Notes: a model not told the origin generated them from the sequence alone. Counted from the stretch's first letter, positions 45,921 through 55,385 are shown. The stretch: 64,000 bases of DNA from Acidobacteriota bacterium (GCA_003225495.1 QIAJ01000007.1:22167-86166); one strand, 5' to 3'. Numbers and translations: made by a program.

Positions 45921-47711
45921 GTGCAAAGGCTTGGCTTCATGGAACGTGGAGCACCACCTATTCCGCTTGGCCTGATCTTTTTAGGGGCCTTCCTCATTCA
46001 TGCGCCGCTGCTGCTCATGAAACTTCCGCTGAAGTCCTACGACACAAACTTTCACATCTTCTTCGCGTCGCATTACTCGCACCACTGGTTTGATCCGTGG
46101 AACGCGAAATGGTACGCCGGCTTTTCGCAGACAACCTATCCGCCTCTTCCCCAGCAGTGGGTAGCGATCGTTTCCCGTCTGATTGGGCTGGACATGGCCT
46201 ATATGCTGGTTCAGTTCGCCGCCATTGTGCTTTTGACGCTGGGCGTGTACCGCTTTTCGAAGTTGTGGGTGGGAGCGCGGGCCGCCGGCTACGCTGCTCT
46301 GGCGAGCATTCTTCTCGGATCGGAAGCATTCCTGGTTTATTCGGCCGGACAACTGTCAACCACCTTCGCCGCGCCCCTTTACCTAAACTCGCTTCCGTAT
46401 CTCTATGAATGGATGCGCTGGCGCAACTGGCGTTCCTTGCTGAAAGGATCCGCGCTCGCGGTCGCGGCCGCGGCGGCTCACCACGCCACGCTTCTCTTCG
46501 GATCGTTTCTGTTCGCGATTCCAATTGTTGCGCTCGCGATCATCGATGTCCGCGAAAGCCGCCTAGCCCATGTGGGCAGCTTCATCATTCGTACGATCTT
46601 CGTGACCGCGCTCGTGGGCACCATGATCGCTGTGGTGCTGTTGCCATTCTGGATCGCGCTCATCAATTACCCGGTTACCCAGGTTCCCATTCCCCATCCG
46701 AGCCGCTCGAATTACATCTTGAATCCGCAGTGGGGAGTGAACTTTTTTCTCGTTCCTTACGGTGCGATGATCCTCGCCCTGCCGTTTATTTTCATGCGGG
46801 GGTCGTCGAGCCCTCGACTTCGCCCTCTACTCCTGGGCTTCTGGGTTGCATTCCTTCTAGGACTGGGCGGAACCACTCCGGTCGCAAGGATGCTTCTAGG
46901 CCGCGCGTTCGAAGTGCTCACCATGGAGCGCTTTGCCTACTGGGCAACTTTGCTAGCGTTGCCCTTTATCGGATTGCTGGCAGAGGAACTCATCGATCGC
47001 TACAAGTGGCGAGCGGTCGCGGGATTGACGCTAGCCGCCGGAATGACCTGCGCTGTGGCAGTTTCCTGGGCGAGCTTCCGTCCAGCCGACGCCGAAGATT
47101 TCAAAGTAGAGTCCGTAGCCGGATGGCTCAATCGCGACGGTCACGATAGATACCGGTACGTCACTCTGGGCTTCGGCAATAAGATTGCGCGCCTGGCGGT
47201 ACTCACGAACGCGAGTAGTGTCGATGGCGAATGGAACTCGGGCCGCATGCTGCCCGAACTGACTGAACACGGCGCTGGCGCTCTCACCAGTTCCAAGTAT
47301 TTCGGCAAAAACGGTCTCGACGCCCTGAGTGCAATTCTTCAACACGCCGACCGCTATGGATTGAAATGGGTTTTCATGAAGGATCCGTACTACGAGCCTT
47401 TGCTCGTTTTCTCGGGCTGGCGAAAAGTGGATGACCTCGAGAACCGGACGATCACAGTCTGGAGCAAAGAGGCGGTACCGCCCGCCACGCCGATCGACTC
47501 GCCGCAGCGCCCGCTGGCGTGGGAAGGCGTGTTATGGGGCATTCTGCCGATCGGGAGCAGTATTCTCGCGATGTTGCTGGTGCTCATCCCCGATCGCCGC
47601 TGGGCGGGCCAGACCGTTGTTAGCGATTCCGACAAAGCCGCGACCATGCCGAGCGCTGGCAGTGAATCATCGCCTGCCAACGATGATCTGGTTCTTGGGA
47701 GGATCTCTTGA
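45921..47711 (+). CDS. Polytopic membrane protein, GT-C / PTPS-related type
   Basis: 596 residues from GTG 45921 (GGAGGATCTCT immediately upstream; the frame is open far upstream to 45324 but overlaps the divergent gene). About 11 membrane helices. The first loop HAPLLLMKLPLKSYDTNFHI with YDTNFH, and HWFDPWNAKWYAGFSQTTYPP, are GT-C-like features with conserved acidic residue near the first loop. A soluble C-terminal part includes KWVFMKDPYYEPLLVF. Probable polyprenyl-linked sugar transferase or polymerase. It starts an operon of five genes; the next overlaps by 4 bp. Confidence 0.82.
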   Translation: MQRLGFMERGAPPIPLGLIFLGAFLIHAPLLLMKLPLKSYDTNFHIFFASHYSHHWFDPWNAKWYAGFSQTTYPPLPQQWVAIVSRLIGLDMAYMLVQFAAIVLLTLGVYRFSKLWVGARAAGYAALASILLGSEAFLVYSAGQLSTTFAAPLYLNSLPYLYEWMRWRNWRSLLKGSALAVAAAAAHHATLLFGSFLFAIPIVALAIIDVRESRLAHVGSFIIRTIFVTALVGTMIAVVLLPFWIALINYPVTQVPIPHPSRSNYILNPQWGVNFFLVPYGAMILALPFIFMRGSSSPRLRPLLLGFWVAFLLGLGGTTPVARMLLGRAFEVLTMERFAYWATLLALPFIGLLAEELIDRYKWRAVAGLTLAAGMTCAVAVSWASFRPADAEDFKVESVAGWLNRDGHDRYRYVTLGFGNKIARLAVLTNASSVDGEWNSGRMLPELTEHGAGALTSSKYFGKNGLDALSAILQHADRYGLKWVFMKDPYYEPLLVFSGWRKVDDLENRTITVWSKEAVPPATPIDSPQRPLAWEGVLWGILPIGSSILAMLLVLIPDRRWAGQTVVSDSDKAATMPSAGSESSPANDDLVLGRIS

Positions 47712-48838
47712 CTGGCAGCCGGCTGCTCGGAATCATTCTCATCATTGCCACGGTCGTACTGGTGGTGATGGGCACCATTCACCCGAATCAGTCCGGCGCA
47801 ATGATTGCTGACTCTCGCGCCCGATTGATAGGCTCCGCCTCGTCGCCTCAGGACGCGGTCAACAACCTGATGCAGCAGATTGGCCGTCGCACCTGGGAGG
47901 CTGCTTACGCCAGCCTTGCTAATAAAGGCGAGTTCACGGAGACCGAATTTGTTCGCGATTTGAACGGCAACTACGGCAGTCTTCGCAGCTACGCAAACCT
48001 CGACGGCTTCGATTCTCAACCCCTTCGCGCTTCGGGAGACGAAGCCCAAGTGCGCGCCCGGATGCGATGGGCGTCAGTAGTTGGGATCTTCGAAGACTCG
48101 CGCGACCTGCGCGTCGTTCGAAATGGAAGCCAATGGGAAGTCGCTTGGCCAATTGTTAGGGAAGCGAAGGTGCCACCGCAGGTAATTCCCGTGAACTACT
48201 TGCGCTGGGACGTTGTCTACCGGGGAGCCGAGGACGACTGGGGCGCCCAGGACGTTGAGGCGCCCCATGTTCGAATCATTGCCATGCATCCGGTCGACCG
48301 CGGCGGCGGAGTGGTGATCCTGGGAGAGGTTCTCAATGAAGATGTCGTTCCCGCTTTCGTGACCGTCAAGGCTAGTCTGCTTGGCAGCAACGGATCCACC
48401 CTCGCGACCGAAGACAGCTTCGACAAGATCTCCCACATTCTTCTGCCGAAGCAAGTTTCTCCGTTCCGCATCGATTTTCGGAACGTGAGGCTTTCCCAGG
48501 TGGATAGCGTGCGCATCCAGCCTTCCGCGAATCTGGTTGCGGCTTCTGCCGACCCAGTAATCGGAATCGAAGGACAGAAACTTACTCCGCTGCCGGATTC
48601 TTCTTTAACCGGGTCGCTCGTCAATCAGAGCGGACAAGTCGTGAACGTGGCTCACGTCATCGGCACTTTCTACGACAACAAAGGACAGATCGTCTGGGTT
48701 GCCGACCAGTATCCCAGCCGGGCATTGCTGCCACAAACGCCGGTTCCGTTCACGATTTCACTCCCGGCAGATGTTTCCAACAAAGTTGGAAGCTATCGAG
48801 TAGTCGCAAGCACCTATAGTTCGAGTCGTTTTCAATGA
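47708..48838 (+). CDS. Membrane-anchored periplasmic protein of the export operon
   Basis: 376 residues, TTG 47708 overlapping the previous stop (GGGAGGATCTC upstream). One N-terminal helix (LLGIILIIATVVLVVMG), then an NTF2-like segment (AVNNLMQQIGRRTWEAAY, WEVAWPIVRE) and C-terminal beta-rich part (GVVILGEVLNEDVVPAFVTVKA, NVAHVIGTFYDNKGQIVWVA) resembling FxLYD-type sandwiches. No named family. Coupled translation with its neighbours argues for a role in the same export machine. Confidence 0.8.
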   Translation: MTGSRLLGIILIIATVVLVVMGTIHPNQSGAMIADSRARLIGSASSPQDAVNNLMQQIGRRTWEAAYASLANKGEFTETEFVRDLNGNYGSLRSYANLDGFDSQPLRASGDEAQVRARMRWASVVGIFEDSRDLRVVRNGSQWEVAWPIVREAKVPPQVIPVNYLRWDVVYRGAEDDWGAQDVEAPHVRIIAMHPVDRGGGVVILGEVLNEDVVPAFVTVKASLLGSNGSTLATEDSFDKISHILLPKQVSPFRIDFRNVRLSQVDSVRIQPSANLVAASADPVIGIEGQKLTPLPDSSLTGSLVNQSGQVVNVAHVIGTFYDNKGQIVWVADQYPSRALLPQTPVPFTISLPADVSNKVGSYRVVASTYSSSRFQ

Positions 48839-49734
48839 GAAGCTGGGTCACACTTCTGTGCGCATTGATTGTTGTCGTGACTGTGCCCGGTCTGGCGGGC
48901 CACGCCTCGGCGCAGGCGTCAGATCTGCGCTTTCCTCAGAAAGTGGAAGCCGGAACAGCGTTCTCTGTGTCCACCACCGGCTCTGGCAGCGCTACGCTGT
49001 ACATCATTGGCCCCGGAGACACGATTCGCCGCGTGGTGCATCTGGGTGAAAGCATCTCCTTCGGTCCTGATGATCTGCACAACGCCGGGCACTACGTGGC
49101 GTTTCTGGTGAGTGGATCATCGACCCAGAATGCGCAGTTTGAAGTGACCGCCTCCCATCAAGCTGCAACCCTAAGTTTTCTGGCGAAGCCCTCCCGCTTA
49201 CCCGTGAATCTTCCCAATGGAGTGAGCGGTGTCGCCTACGTGTTCGACATTTTCCGCAATCTCATCTTGCAGCCGCAGCAGATATCTTTCGAGCTCTCCG
49301 ATTCCTCCGGTCGCGCTCAAATCCGTTCCGCCACCAGCCGCGATGGAGTGGCGTGGGTGAAGATGAACTCCGCCGCCAAGGCAGGTCCTGCCCAGTTTCA
49401 GGCGGAGGTCGCCAGCGTTCGCAACAAGAGGGTGATTCAGCAGGTACCCGGCGATCCGTGTTCAATCAGGATGACCGCTCACGGATTGGGCCAAAAAGAT
49501 AAAGCAAGAGTCGCTCTCGAGACGGAGCCTGTGCGCGATTGCAACGGCAATCCGGTGCCCGACGGCACAATCGTCACCTTCACGGAGACTTACCAGGGCG
49601 GTCAATCCATGGTGGACGTACCGCTGAAGCGCGGAGTAGCGAAGACCGAGCTGCCTTCTCACAACGGTGCGGTTATTTCCGTCGCTTCGGGCGTCGTGAT
49701 GGGCAATGAAATTCGCTGGAGCGGCGGATTATGA
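48835..49734 (+). CDS. Secreted Ig-like protein of the export operon
   Basis: 299 residues, ATG overlapping the previous stop (ATGA). Signal peptide (LCALIVVVTVPGLAGHASAQ), then three Ig-like beta-sandwich regions (FPQKVEAGTAFSVSTTGSG, FELSDSSGRAQIRSATSRD, VPDGTIVTFTETYQGGQ). The middle unit resembles bacterial Ig-like invasin domains. Function unknown; conserved context suggests a surface or periplasmic partner for polysaccharide export. Confidence 0.78.
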   Translation: MRSWVTLLCALIVVVTVPGLAGHASAQASDLRFPQKVEAGTAFSVSTTGSGSATLYIIGPGDTIRRVVHLGESISFGPDDLHNAGHYVAFLVSGSSTQNAQFEVTASHQAATLSFLAKPSRLPVNLPNGVSGVAYVFDIFRNLILQPQQISFELSDSSGRAQIRSATSRDGVAWVKMNSAAKAGPAQFQAEVASVRNKRVIQQVPGDPCSIRMTAHGLGQKDKARVALETEPVRDCNGNPVPDGTIVTFTETYQGGQSMVDVPLKRGVAKTELPSHNGAVISVASGVVMGNEIRWSGGL

Positions 49735-50243
49735 CTCCGACCTCCGTAGCTCGCAAAACACTTCTGGCCGCGGTCCCACTTCTCGCCGCTCTATTCCTGT
49801 CCGCTGCAGGGCAGCCGACTGTACACGTCGCTCCGATGGATTCGGTTGGCCCGCGCCCGGTTGAGCAGCAAACTCGATCCTCGATCGTCCGCGATTACCT
49901 GCAAGCATGGCAGAGCATGGGCACTGCTCTGGGCGAGAATCGCCCCGACCTGCTCGATGCTTCGTTCGTAGGCCTTGCAAAAGACAAATTAGCGGACACG
50001 ATTCGCGAGCAACGAAGCCTCGGAATTGCAAGCAGCTATCGCGATCAGTCTCACGATCTCCAGGTCGTCTTCTACTCTCCCGAAGGACTCTCGATTCAAC
50101 TCCTCGATACCGTCGAATACGACGTTGAAGTCCGCGACCACGGAAAGACCGTGGGTACGCAGCATGTCCGCACACGCTACGTTGCTGTCCTTACTCCCAC
50201 GGAGTCCCGATGGAAAGTGCGTGTCTTCCAAAGCGGAAGCTGA
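49731..50243 (+). CDS. Small exported protein of the export operon
   Basis: 170 residues, ATG overlapping the previous stop. Signal peptide (KTLLAAVPLLAALFLSAAGQ), then an NTF2-like alpha/beta domain (IVRDYLQAWQSMGTALGE, YDVEVRDHGKTVGTQ, RWKVRVFQSGS). No enzyme motif. Fourth member of the coupled set; the GT2 gene starts 90 bp later. Confidence 0.78.
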   Translation: MTPTSVARKTLLAAVPLLAALFLSAAGQPTVHVAPMDSVGPRPVEQQTRSSIVRDYLQAWQSMGTALGENRPDLLDASFVGLAKDKLADTIREQRSLGIASSYRDQSHDLQVVFYSPEGLSIQLLDTVEYDVEVRDHGKTVGTQHVRTRYVAVLTPTESRWKVRVFQSGS

Positions 50244-50333
50244 TCGTAGGAGGAAAAAGAAAGATTTATCCAGAAAAGCCTGCATTGAAGGAAGCAGCGT
50301 TTACTTCTTTAATACGACCCCAGGGAGCTTCGA

Positions 50334-51329
50334 ATGATCTCAGTAGTGATTCCAATCTACAACGAAGAAGAAATCATCTCGTTACTTCATCGCGCACTGT
50401 CCGATGCCATGGACAAGGTGGACGACAACTGGGAAGTCGTATACGTTAATGACGGTTCGGACGATTCCTCTCTTGACCTGCTGCGGCAATTGCAGTCGGA
50501 CGATTCTCACGTCGTGGTAGTCGATCTGTCGCGCAACTGGGGACACATGGGAGCGCTGCACGCCGGTCTGCAAACGGCCCGCGGCGACGCAATCGTTCTC
50601 ATGGATGGGGACCTGCAGGATCCGCCTGACATTGTGCCCAAGATGGTTGCAGCCTGGCGCGGCGGCGCGCAGGTGGTCACCGCGGTGCGCAGAAGTCGCC
50701 AGGAGAGCCGTAAAGCGCTGGCTATGCTCTTCCCGCTGTTTTACAAGATTCTGGGAGCGATCTCGGACTATCCGATTCCTCTCAACGCCGGAATTTTCGG
50801 GCTAATCGATCGTCAGGCTCTGGACTCCATCAACTCCTTACGCGAAGGTAACCGCTATCTGCCTGGCCTCCGAGCTTGGGTTGGATACCGGACCGCCGTC
50901 GTGTACTACGACCGCCAGGATCGCGTCGGTGGCGAAGGCAAGCTAAGCTTCATCAGCCGCATCAAGTATGCGATGGATGCGATCACCAGCTTCAGCTACA
51001 AGCCTCTCCGCCTGAGTTTCGTTCTTGCGGGCATCGCAGTCTTCATCGCCGCAGTTATGGGAGTTCTCGGATTACTCTCCGACTCCAATGCGATGGAGTA
51101 CGGCCTCTTCGCCGCCATTTTCTTCATGACCAGCCTGCCGCTCTTCTGTGTTGGGATTCTCGGGGAATATCTGGGTCGCGTTTATGACGAAGTCAGGCAG
51201 CGGCCTCTCTCGATAATCAATCGCGTGTATCGCACCGACCAGATGTTTACCACGCAGCAGTTGGATTCGGAAAAGATGCGCGCTGCGATGCACGACACCG
51301 TGCTCGATAAACTTTTTCCAGCTGCCTGA
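50334..51329 (+). CDS. Family 2 glycosyltransferase, polyprenyl-phosphate type
   Basis: 331 residues. GT-A core: VVIPIYNEEEIISLL, YVNDGSDDSSLDLL, MDGDLQDPPDIV (DxD region). Two C-terminal membrane helices (FVLAGIAVFIAAVMGVLGLL and LFAAIFFMTSLPLFCVGILG) give the GtrB/ArnC/DPM layout, i.e. transfer of a hexose from a nucleotide sugar to undecaprenyl phosphate. GGGAGCTTCGA precedes ATG. It ends the operon and is convergent with the GH99-like gene. Confidence 0.93.
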   Translation: MISVVIPIYNEEEIISLLHRALSDAMDKVDDNWEVVYVNDGSDDSSLDLLRQLQSDDSHVVVVDLSRNWGHMGALHAGLQTARGDAIVLMDGDLQDPPDIVPKMVAAWRGGAQVVTAVRRSRQESRKALAMLFPLFYKILGAISDYPIPLNAGIFGLIDRQALDSINSLREGNRYLPGLRAWVGYRTAVVYYDRQDRVGGEGKLSFISRIKYAMDAITSFSYKPLRLSFVLAGIAVFIAAVMGVLGLLSDSNAMEYGLFAAIFFMTSLPLFCVGILGEYLGRVYDEVRQRPLSIINRVYRTDQMFTTQQLDSEKMRAAMHDTVLDKLFPAA

Positions 51330-51351
51330 GCCGGTTCTTCCCCGGCCCGCC

Positions 51352-52326
51352 TCAGCGTCCAGAAGACCCTGCGGCGGGCTTGCATTTTTCCAGACCGCGT
51401 TCAATGGCAGTGCTCTCTTCGTAGTCATTCCAGGTTGCAATCAGGAGGAAGGGAAGGGGATTGTTCGCGGGATAGTAGTCACGACGCAGCTTCATAGTGT
51501 CCTGAAACGTCTCTCCGCAGCGCTGCGACATGTAGCGGTTCAGGCTCCACGAAGCCTTTCGATCATCGAAGCCAGGCCAGGCGGCACCCACCGCAATTTT
51601 GTCAGGATACTTGCTCTGCATCGTCTGATAAAAGTAGCGCAGGTAGTCTTCGCCCCAGTTGCTTCCATCCGGAGACCAGCCTTTTTTGCCTGGATTGATC
51701 CACGCATAGAAGCCGTCAAATGATTTCTCGGACGGTCCCGGAGAAAATTCATGAATCAACAGCGGCGGTGGATTCCACGAGTTCGTCTGCTCCCGCACTC
51801 GATTCCAATCCGTGTGGCCGCCCTTTGGAAATATGAAGATCACGGGCCGCCCGCGATACTCGAGATAAGCCTTCCGGCCGCGGGAATCGACCGCGAGATA
51901 TTTCTGATGAAATGTTTCGAAAGCCGAGAGGGCGTCATCGGTCGACTGATCGGGGCTTTGATTCGATTCATCAAACATCATGGCTACACTGAAATTCTGT
52001 TCGGCCGCAATTGATTGGATTAGGGCATAGCTTTTGTCCAGAAAAGGCTCTCGATCTCCGTACCAGTCGATGACAAATCCCGTAATACCCAGGTTTTTGG
52101 CAGCCGCAATCTGCTTCTTGATGACCACTGGATCCTGCGAGGAGTAACCGACGTCGATGTGCCGGGGGTGCCCAAACCACGGCTCGTAGACGGCAAGGAC
52201 CTTCGTCGGCGTAGTATTGGCCTCTGAATTCTGGTGCAGAGAGCGGTGCAGGCTGTTCTGGGAGCAGCCCTGATGGAAAAACAGCAATATCAGGGCAGCG
52301 AAGCTGAATCGGTAGTCATTTGCCAT
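51352..52326 (-). CDS. GH99-like/DUF lipoprotein hydrolase
   Basis: 324 residues. A lipoprotein signal (LILLFFHQGCS; Cys acylated), then a TIM-barrel pattern: VLAVYEPWFGHPRHIDVGY, ITGFVIDWYGDREPF, VAMMFDESNQ, VGAAWPGFDDRKASW and LIATWNDYEESTAIE. The last block, WNDYEEST, fits the active-site Glu region of GH99/GH71-type glycosidases. It may trim or degrade the local exopolysaccharide. No adjacent same-strand gene. Exact specificity unknown. Confidence 0.82.
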   Translation of the reverse strand: MANDYRFSFAALILLFFHQGCSQNSLHRSLHQNSEANTTPTKVLAVYEPWFGHPRHIDVGYSSQDPVVIKKQIAAAKNLGITGFVIDWYGDREPFLDKSYALIQSIAAEQNFSVAMMFDESNQSPDQSTDDALSAFETFHQKYLAVDSRGRKAYLEYRGRPVIFIFPKGGHTDWNRVREQTNSWNPPPLLIHEFSPGPSEKSFDGFYAWINPGKKGWSPDGSNWGEDYLRYFYQTMQSKYPDKIAVGAAWPGFDDRKASWSLNRYMSQRCGETFQDTMKLRRDYYPANNPLPFLLIATWNDYEESTAIERGLEKCKPAAGSSGR

Positions 52327-52522
52327 GTCTTTAGACTTAATTAGAGGCGCCAGACGCCAGCCCGGGTTGTAGTTATGACGTCTCCTTTAAGAAGCCGCCA
52401 ACGAGCAGCCTGCCGTTCGTTACCGGCATCTGAGAACTAACTCTTTTGGTGATCGGCATTTGCAGGTCTCCAAGCAGAATGGGGTTACTTAACAGCAACC
52501 CTCCTCCGGAGCGGAGTCTGAA

Positions 52523-54541
52523 GTGCCACAGAGTACAACGCCACAACTCGAAGCAGTAGCCTCGACGCCCACCCATCGAGTCCTCAGCGGCAGTGCCATT
52601 ATGCTGACCGGCTTGGGCCTCGTGACCCTGATCAATTTTGGCTACAACATTGCCGTCGCGCGATTCCTTGGCCCGACCGCTTTCGGCCACACTACCGCTG
52701 TCTACACGCTGCTCATTCTCATCTCCTCGGTCACACTGTCGTTTCAGATTCTCACCGCGAAGATGGTGGCGCAGCAAGCATCTCCCCAGGCGCAAGCTAC
52801 CGTCTATAAGGCATTTCATTGGCGAGGGTGGATTGCCGGCGCTGTAGTCGCTTTGCTGCTTCTTGTCTTTCGGCACGCAGTCACCGACTATCTCAATCTT
52901 CCGGATACGCTTCTGATCGAACTGCTGGCAATCGGAACGGCGTTTTACGTTCCGCTCGGAGCGCGCCGAGGCTATATCCAGGGAGTCTGCCGTTTCCGAC
53001 ATCTAGCTTCCAATCTGGTTCTCGAAGGCGTTGTCCGGTTCGTGGGATCTTTGGCGCTCATCGTGGCGGGTGCCGGCGTGAAAGGCGTAATTGCCGCCAA
53101 TGCGGCCGCTGTGGTGGGGGCTTATTTCCTGGCGCGGCCGAAGCTTATGACTTCGTCGAAGGATGCGCCCGAGGTGCCCATCGCTTTTCGGGAGGGGTTG
53201 CAAGCGGCGGTATTCTTCGCTGGACAAGTGGTCATTAACAACTGCGACATCGTGGTAGTGAAACATTTCTTCCCGTCAGAGTCGGCCGGAATTTATGCTG
53301 CGGTCGCCATGGTCGGACGGGTCGTGTTTGCTTTCTCCTGGGCGGTGGTCAGCAGCATGTTTCCGATAGTTGCTGAAACGAGCAGCCGGAAACAACGTGA
53401 AGACTACGGCGTTCTGGGGACCTCTCTGCTGTTGGTCATGGCCATCTGTCTGCTGTTCGTCGTGACCCTCTCACTCGCCCCGGGTCAACTATGGACATGG
53501 CTCTTTGGTAGCCAGTTCGCAACTGCCCATGGCATAGCTTTCTCCAACCTGTTGACGCTCTATGCAGTTTCAACCGGAATTTACGCCCTGAGCGTCGTTA
53601 TCATCGCGTACGAAATGTCGCGCAAGATCGCCAATACTGGATGGTTCCAGCTGCTGATCAGCGGCGTCGTAATTGCCGGAATCTACTTCTTCCACTCGTC
53701 ACTGGCGCAAGTGATCTGGGTTCAAGTGATCACGATGATTTTCCTGCTTCTCTGCGTGGCGATTCCATTCTTGGTCTCGTGGGCGAAGCGGCACCACGAC
53801 GCCGAACGTTTCACGTTCCCTGGCTTCGTCCGTCTTCGCCGCCGTGTCTCGGAAGACGAAGTCATTGCGGAATTTCTGAAAAGCGATTTCCAGTGTCCGG
53901 AGTTTGAAGACTATCAGGAAGCTACGGGCCGCATTGTGACTTCCCCGGCTCTGCAAGATGCCGACGAGAACAAAGTCCGTCGAGCTCTCCTGTTCATTCG
54001 CCACGGATCTCTCTGGAGAGAACTTCCCCGTGGAACACAATGGTTCGAAGCTGAAATTGGACTTGATGACCTTCAACGGATTCGAGTATTTCCGCGCGCC
54101 CACTGGCGGAAGCTCGCTGTTGGTGATTTCAGCATCACGCAGGTCGCTGAGAGAATTACAGATGAGCGTTTTCGAAACCGCACTCCGGAAGCATTTCGCG
54201 CGAAAATTCACGATCTACGGGCACAACTTCAGTTGGACGACAGTCCCATCGCTGGTGCTGTCCTTCTAATCGGGATCGACGAAACCGGGCCTTTCACAAT
54301 CCTGGACGGTAATCATCGGCTATTAGCCGCTATGCTGGCAACGCCGGAAGCCGTGGATCGCCTCACATTCTATTGTGGTTTATCTCCGAGGATGGCGCAA
54401 TGCTGCTGGTATCAGACGAACGTCCTCACCTTGGCTCGCTACGCACGCAACTTGGTCCGCCATTTCATACACGATCCGGACAGAGAGCTGGTCCGGCTTT
54501 TGCACCATACGGACAGTCAACGCCAAAACATGGTGGCATAG
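52523..54541 (+). CDS. Wzx-like oligosaccharide flippase fused to a ParB-like domain
   Basis: 672 residues, GTG 52523 (GGAG ~10 nt upstream). Residues 1-425 are a 12-14-helix MATE/polysaccharide-transporter protein (LTGLGLVTLINFGYNIAVAR, FLGPTAFGHTT, VVVKHFFPSESAGIYAAVAM). From residue ~430 (base 53810) a soluble segment of ~243 residues follows in the same frame, with FRAKIHDLRAQLQLDD and PFTILDGNHRLLAAML; DGNHR is the signature of ParB/sulfiredoxin-like nucleotide-binding folds. The flippase should move a lipid-linked oligosaccharide outward. The fused domain's role is unknown; a cytoplasmic kinase-like or nucleotidase control is speculation. Confidence 0.85.
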   Translation: MPQSTTPQLEAVASTPTHRVLSGSAIMLTGLGLVTLINFGYNIAVARFLGPTAFGHTTAVYTLLILISSVTLSFQILTAKMVAQQASPQAQATVYKAFHWRGWIAGAVVALLLLVFRHAVTDYLNLPDTLLIELLAIGTAFYVPLGARRGYIQGVCRFRHLASNLVLEGVVRFVGSLALIVAGAGVKGVIAANAAAVVGAYFLARPKLMTSSKDAPEVPIAFREGLQAAVFFAGQVVINNCDIVVVKHFFPSESAGIYAAVAMVGRVVFAFSWAVVSSMFPIVAETSSRKQREDYGVLGTSLLLVMAICLLFVVTLSLAPGQLWTWLFGSQFATAHGIAFSNLLTLYAVSTGIYALSVVIIAYEMSRKIANTGWFQLLISGVVIAGIYFFHSSLAQVIWVQVITMIFLLLCVAIPFLVSWAKRHHDAERFTFPGFVRLRRRVSEDEVIAEFLKSDFQCPEFEDYQEATGRIVTSPALQDADENKVRRALLFIRHGSLWRELPRGTQWFEAEIGLDDLQRIRVFPRAHWRKLAVGDFSITQVAERITDERFRNRTPEAFRAKIHDLRAQLQLDDSPIAGAVLLIGIDETGPFTILDGNHRLLAAMLATPEAVDRLTFYCGLSPRMAQCCWYQTNVLTLARYARNLVRHFIHDPDRELVRLLHHTDSQRQNMVA

Positions 54542-54576
54542 AATTCCCGCAGCCTGACGTAGGAAAACAAATAGTT

Positions 54577-54621
54577 CGAAAAAATCGAGCCACCAGCGTA
54601 TGTCGCATTCGCTGGTGGCTC
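54577..54621 (-). terminator. Terminator shared between the flippase and sigma-factor genes
   Basis: Perfect 12-bp stem (54587-54598 with 54610-54621, GAGCCACCAGCG), 11-nt loop. On the minus strand it is followed by GATTTTTTCG, terminating the sigma-factor gene. Confidence 0.88.
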
Positions 54622-54671
54622 ATTTGCTTCACAGGAGTTACTTCTGAATTTCGCTATCGGAACCGCAACAT

Positions 54672-55385
54672 CTATGCAGCTGCTTCGCTGGCGGATTCCC
54701 ATGTCTGCGCTTCAACCGGCTGAAGCCGTGAAATAGCATCGGCAGCTGCCAGTGTCTCAAGTGCGACAGCAGTCTTTTGTTGCCCTGCGCTTCGGGACGC
54801 TTCAGCTCTTTGCAAGCCCAGCAACTCACGCATTCTGGCCTTGGCCTTGTGGAGTTGAGACTTGGAATTTCCAACTGAACATCGTAGCAAGCGGGCAATT
54901 TCGTGATGCTCGTAGCCCTTCACTTCATGCAGCAGGAAGATCGTCCGATAGCCTACCGGCAGTTCTTTCATTGCGCGGGTAAGAGCGATCCGGTCAATGG
55001 AGGTCGAAAGCCGTTCGTCGACTTTGCCATGTTCGCGCTTCGGCGCCCCAGTTTCTCTATTCGCGGGCTCTTCGAGCGACACCTGGCGCAGGCCTTTCTT
55101 GCGAAAGTGCATGAGAACCGTATTCACGGCGACTCGATAGAGCCACGTCGAAAGCGCCGAGTCTCCACGGAAGGTCCCGAGCTTACGGAATACTTGGAGG
55201 AAGGCGTCCTGGGTCAGATCTTCCGCCTCTGCCGTATTGCTCGTCATTCTCAGACAGAGAGAATAGACCTTGGTCCGATGAGCATTGAATAACGTGGCAA
55301 AAGCATCTTCATTACCTTCAAGGGCAAGGCGAACCAGGTCAGCGTCCGACTTGCGCTGGGCTGAGATGTTCAGATCGTTTGTCAC
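54672..55385 (-). CDS. ECF RNA polymerase sigma factor
   Basis: 237 residues, GTG 55385 behind GAAGGAGCCATCTG. Region 2: LFNAHRTKVYSLCLRMTSN, AEDLTQDAFLQVFRKLGTF, ALSTWLYRVAVNTVLMHFRK. Region 4: LPVGYRTIFLLHEVKGYEH, HEIARLLRCSVGNSKSQLHK. A ~45-residue Ala-rich extension after region 4 is unusual for the family. No anti-sigma gene is adjacent, so the control mechanism is not visible. It ends at a strong terminator. Confidence 0.93.
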   Translation of the reverse strand: MTNDLNISAQRKSDADLVRLALEGNEDAFATLFNAHRTKVYSLCLRMTSNTAEAEDLTQDAFLQVFRKLGTFRGDSALSTWLYRVAVNTVLMHFRKKGLRQVSLEEPANRETGAPKREHGKVDERLSTSIDRIALTRAMKELPVGYRTIFLLHEVKGYEHHEIARLLRCSVGNSKSQLHKAKARMRELLGLQRAEASRSAGQQKTAVALETLAAADAISRLQPVEAQTWESASEAAA

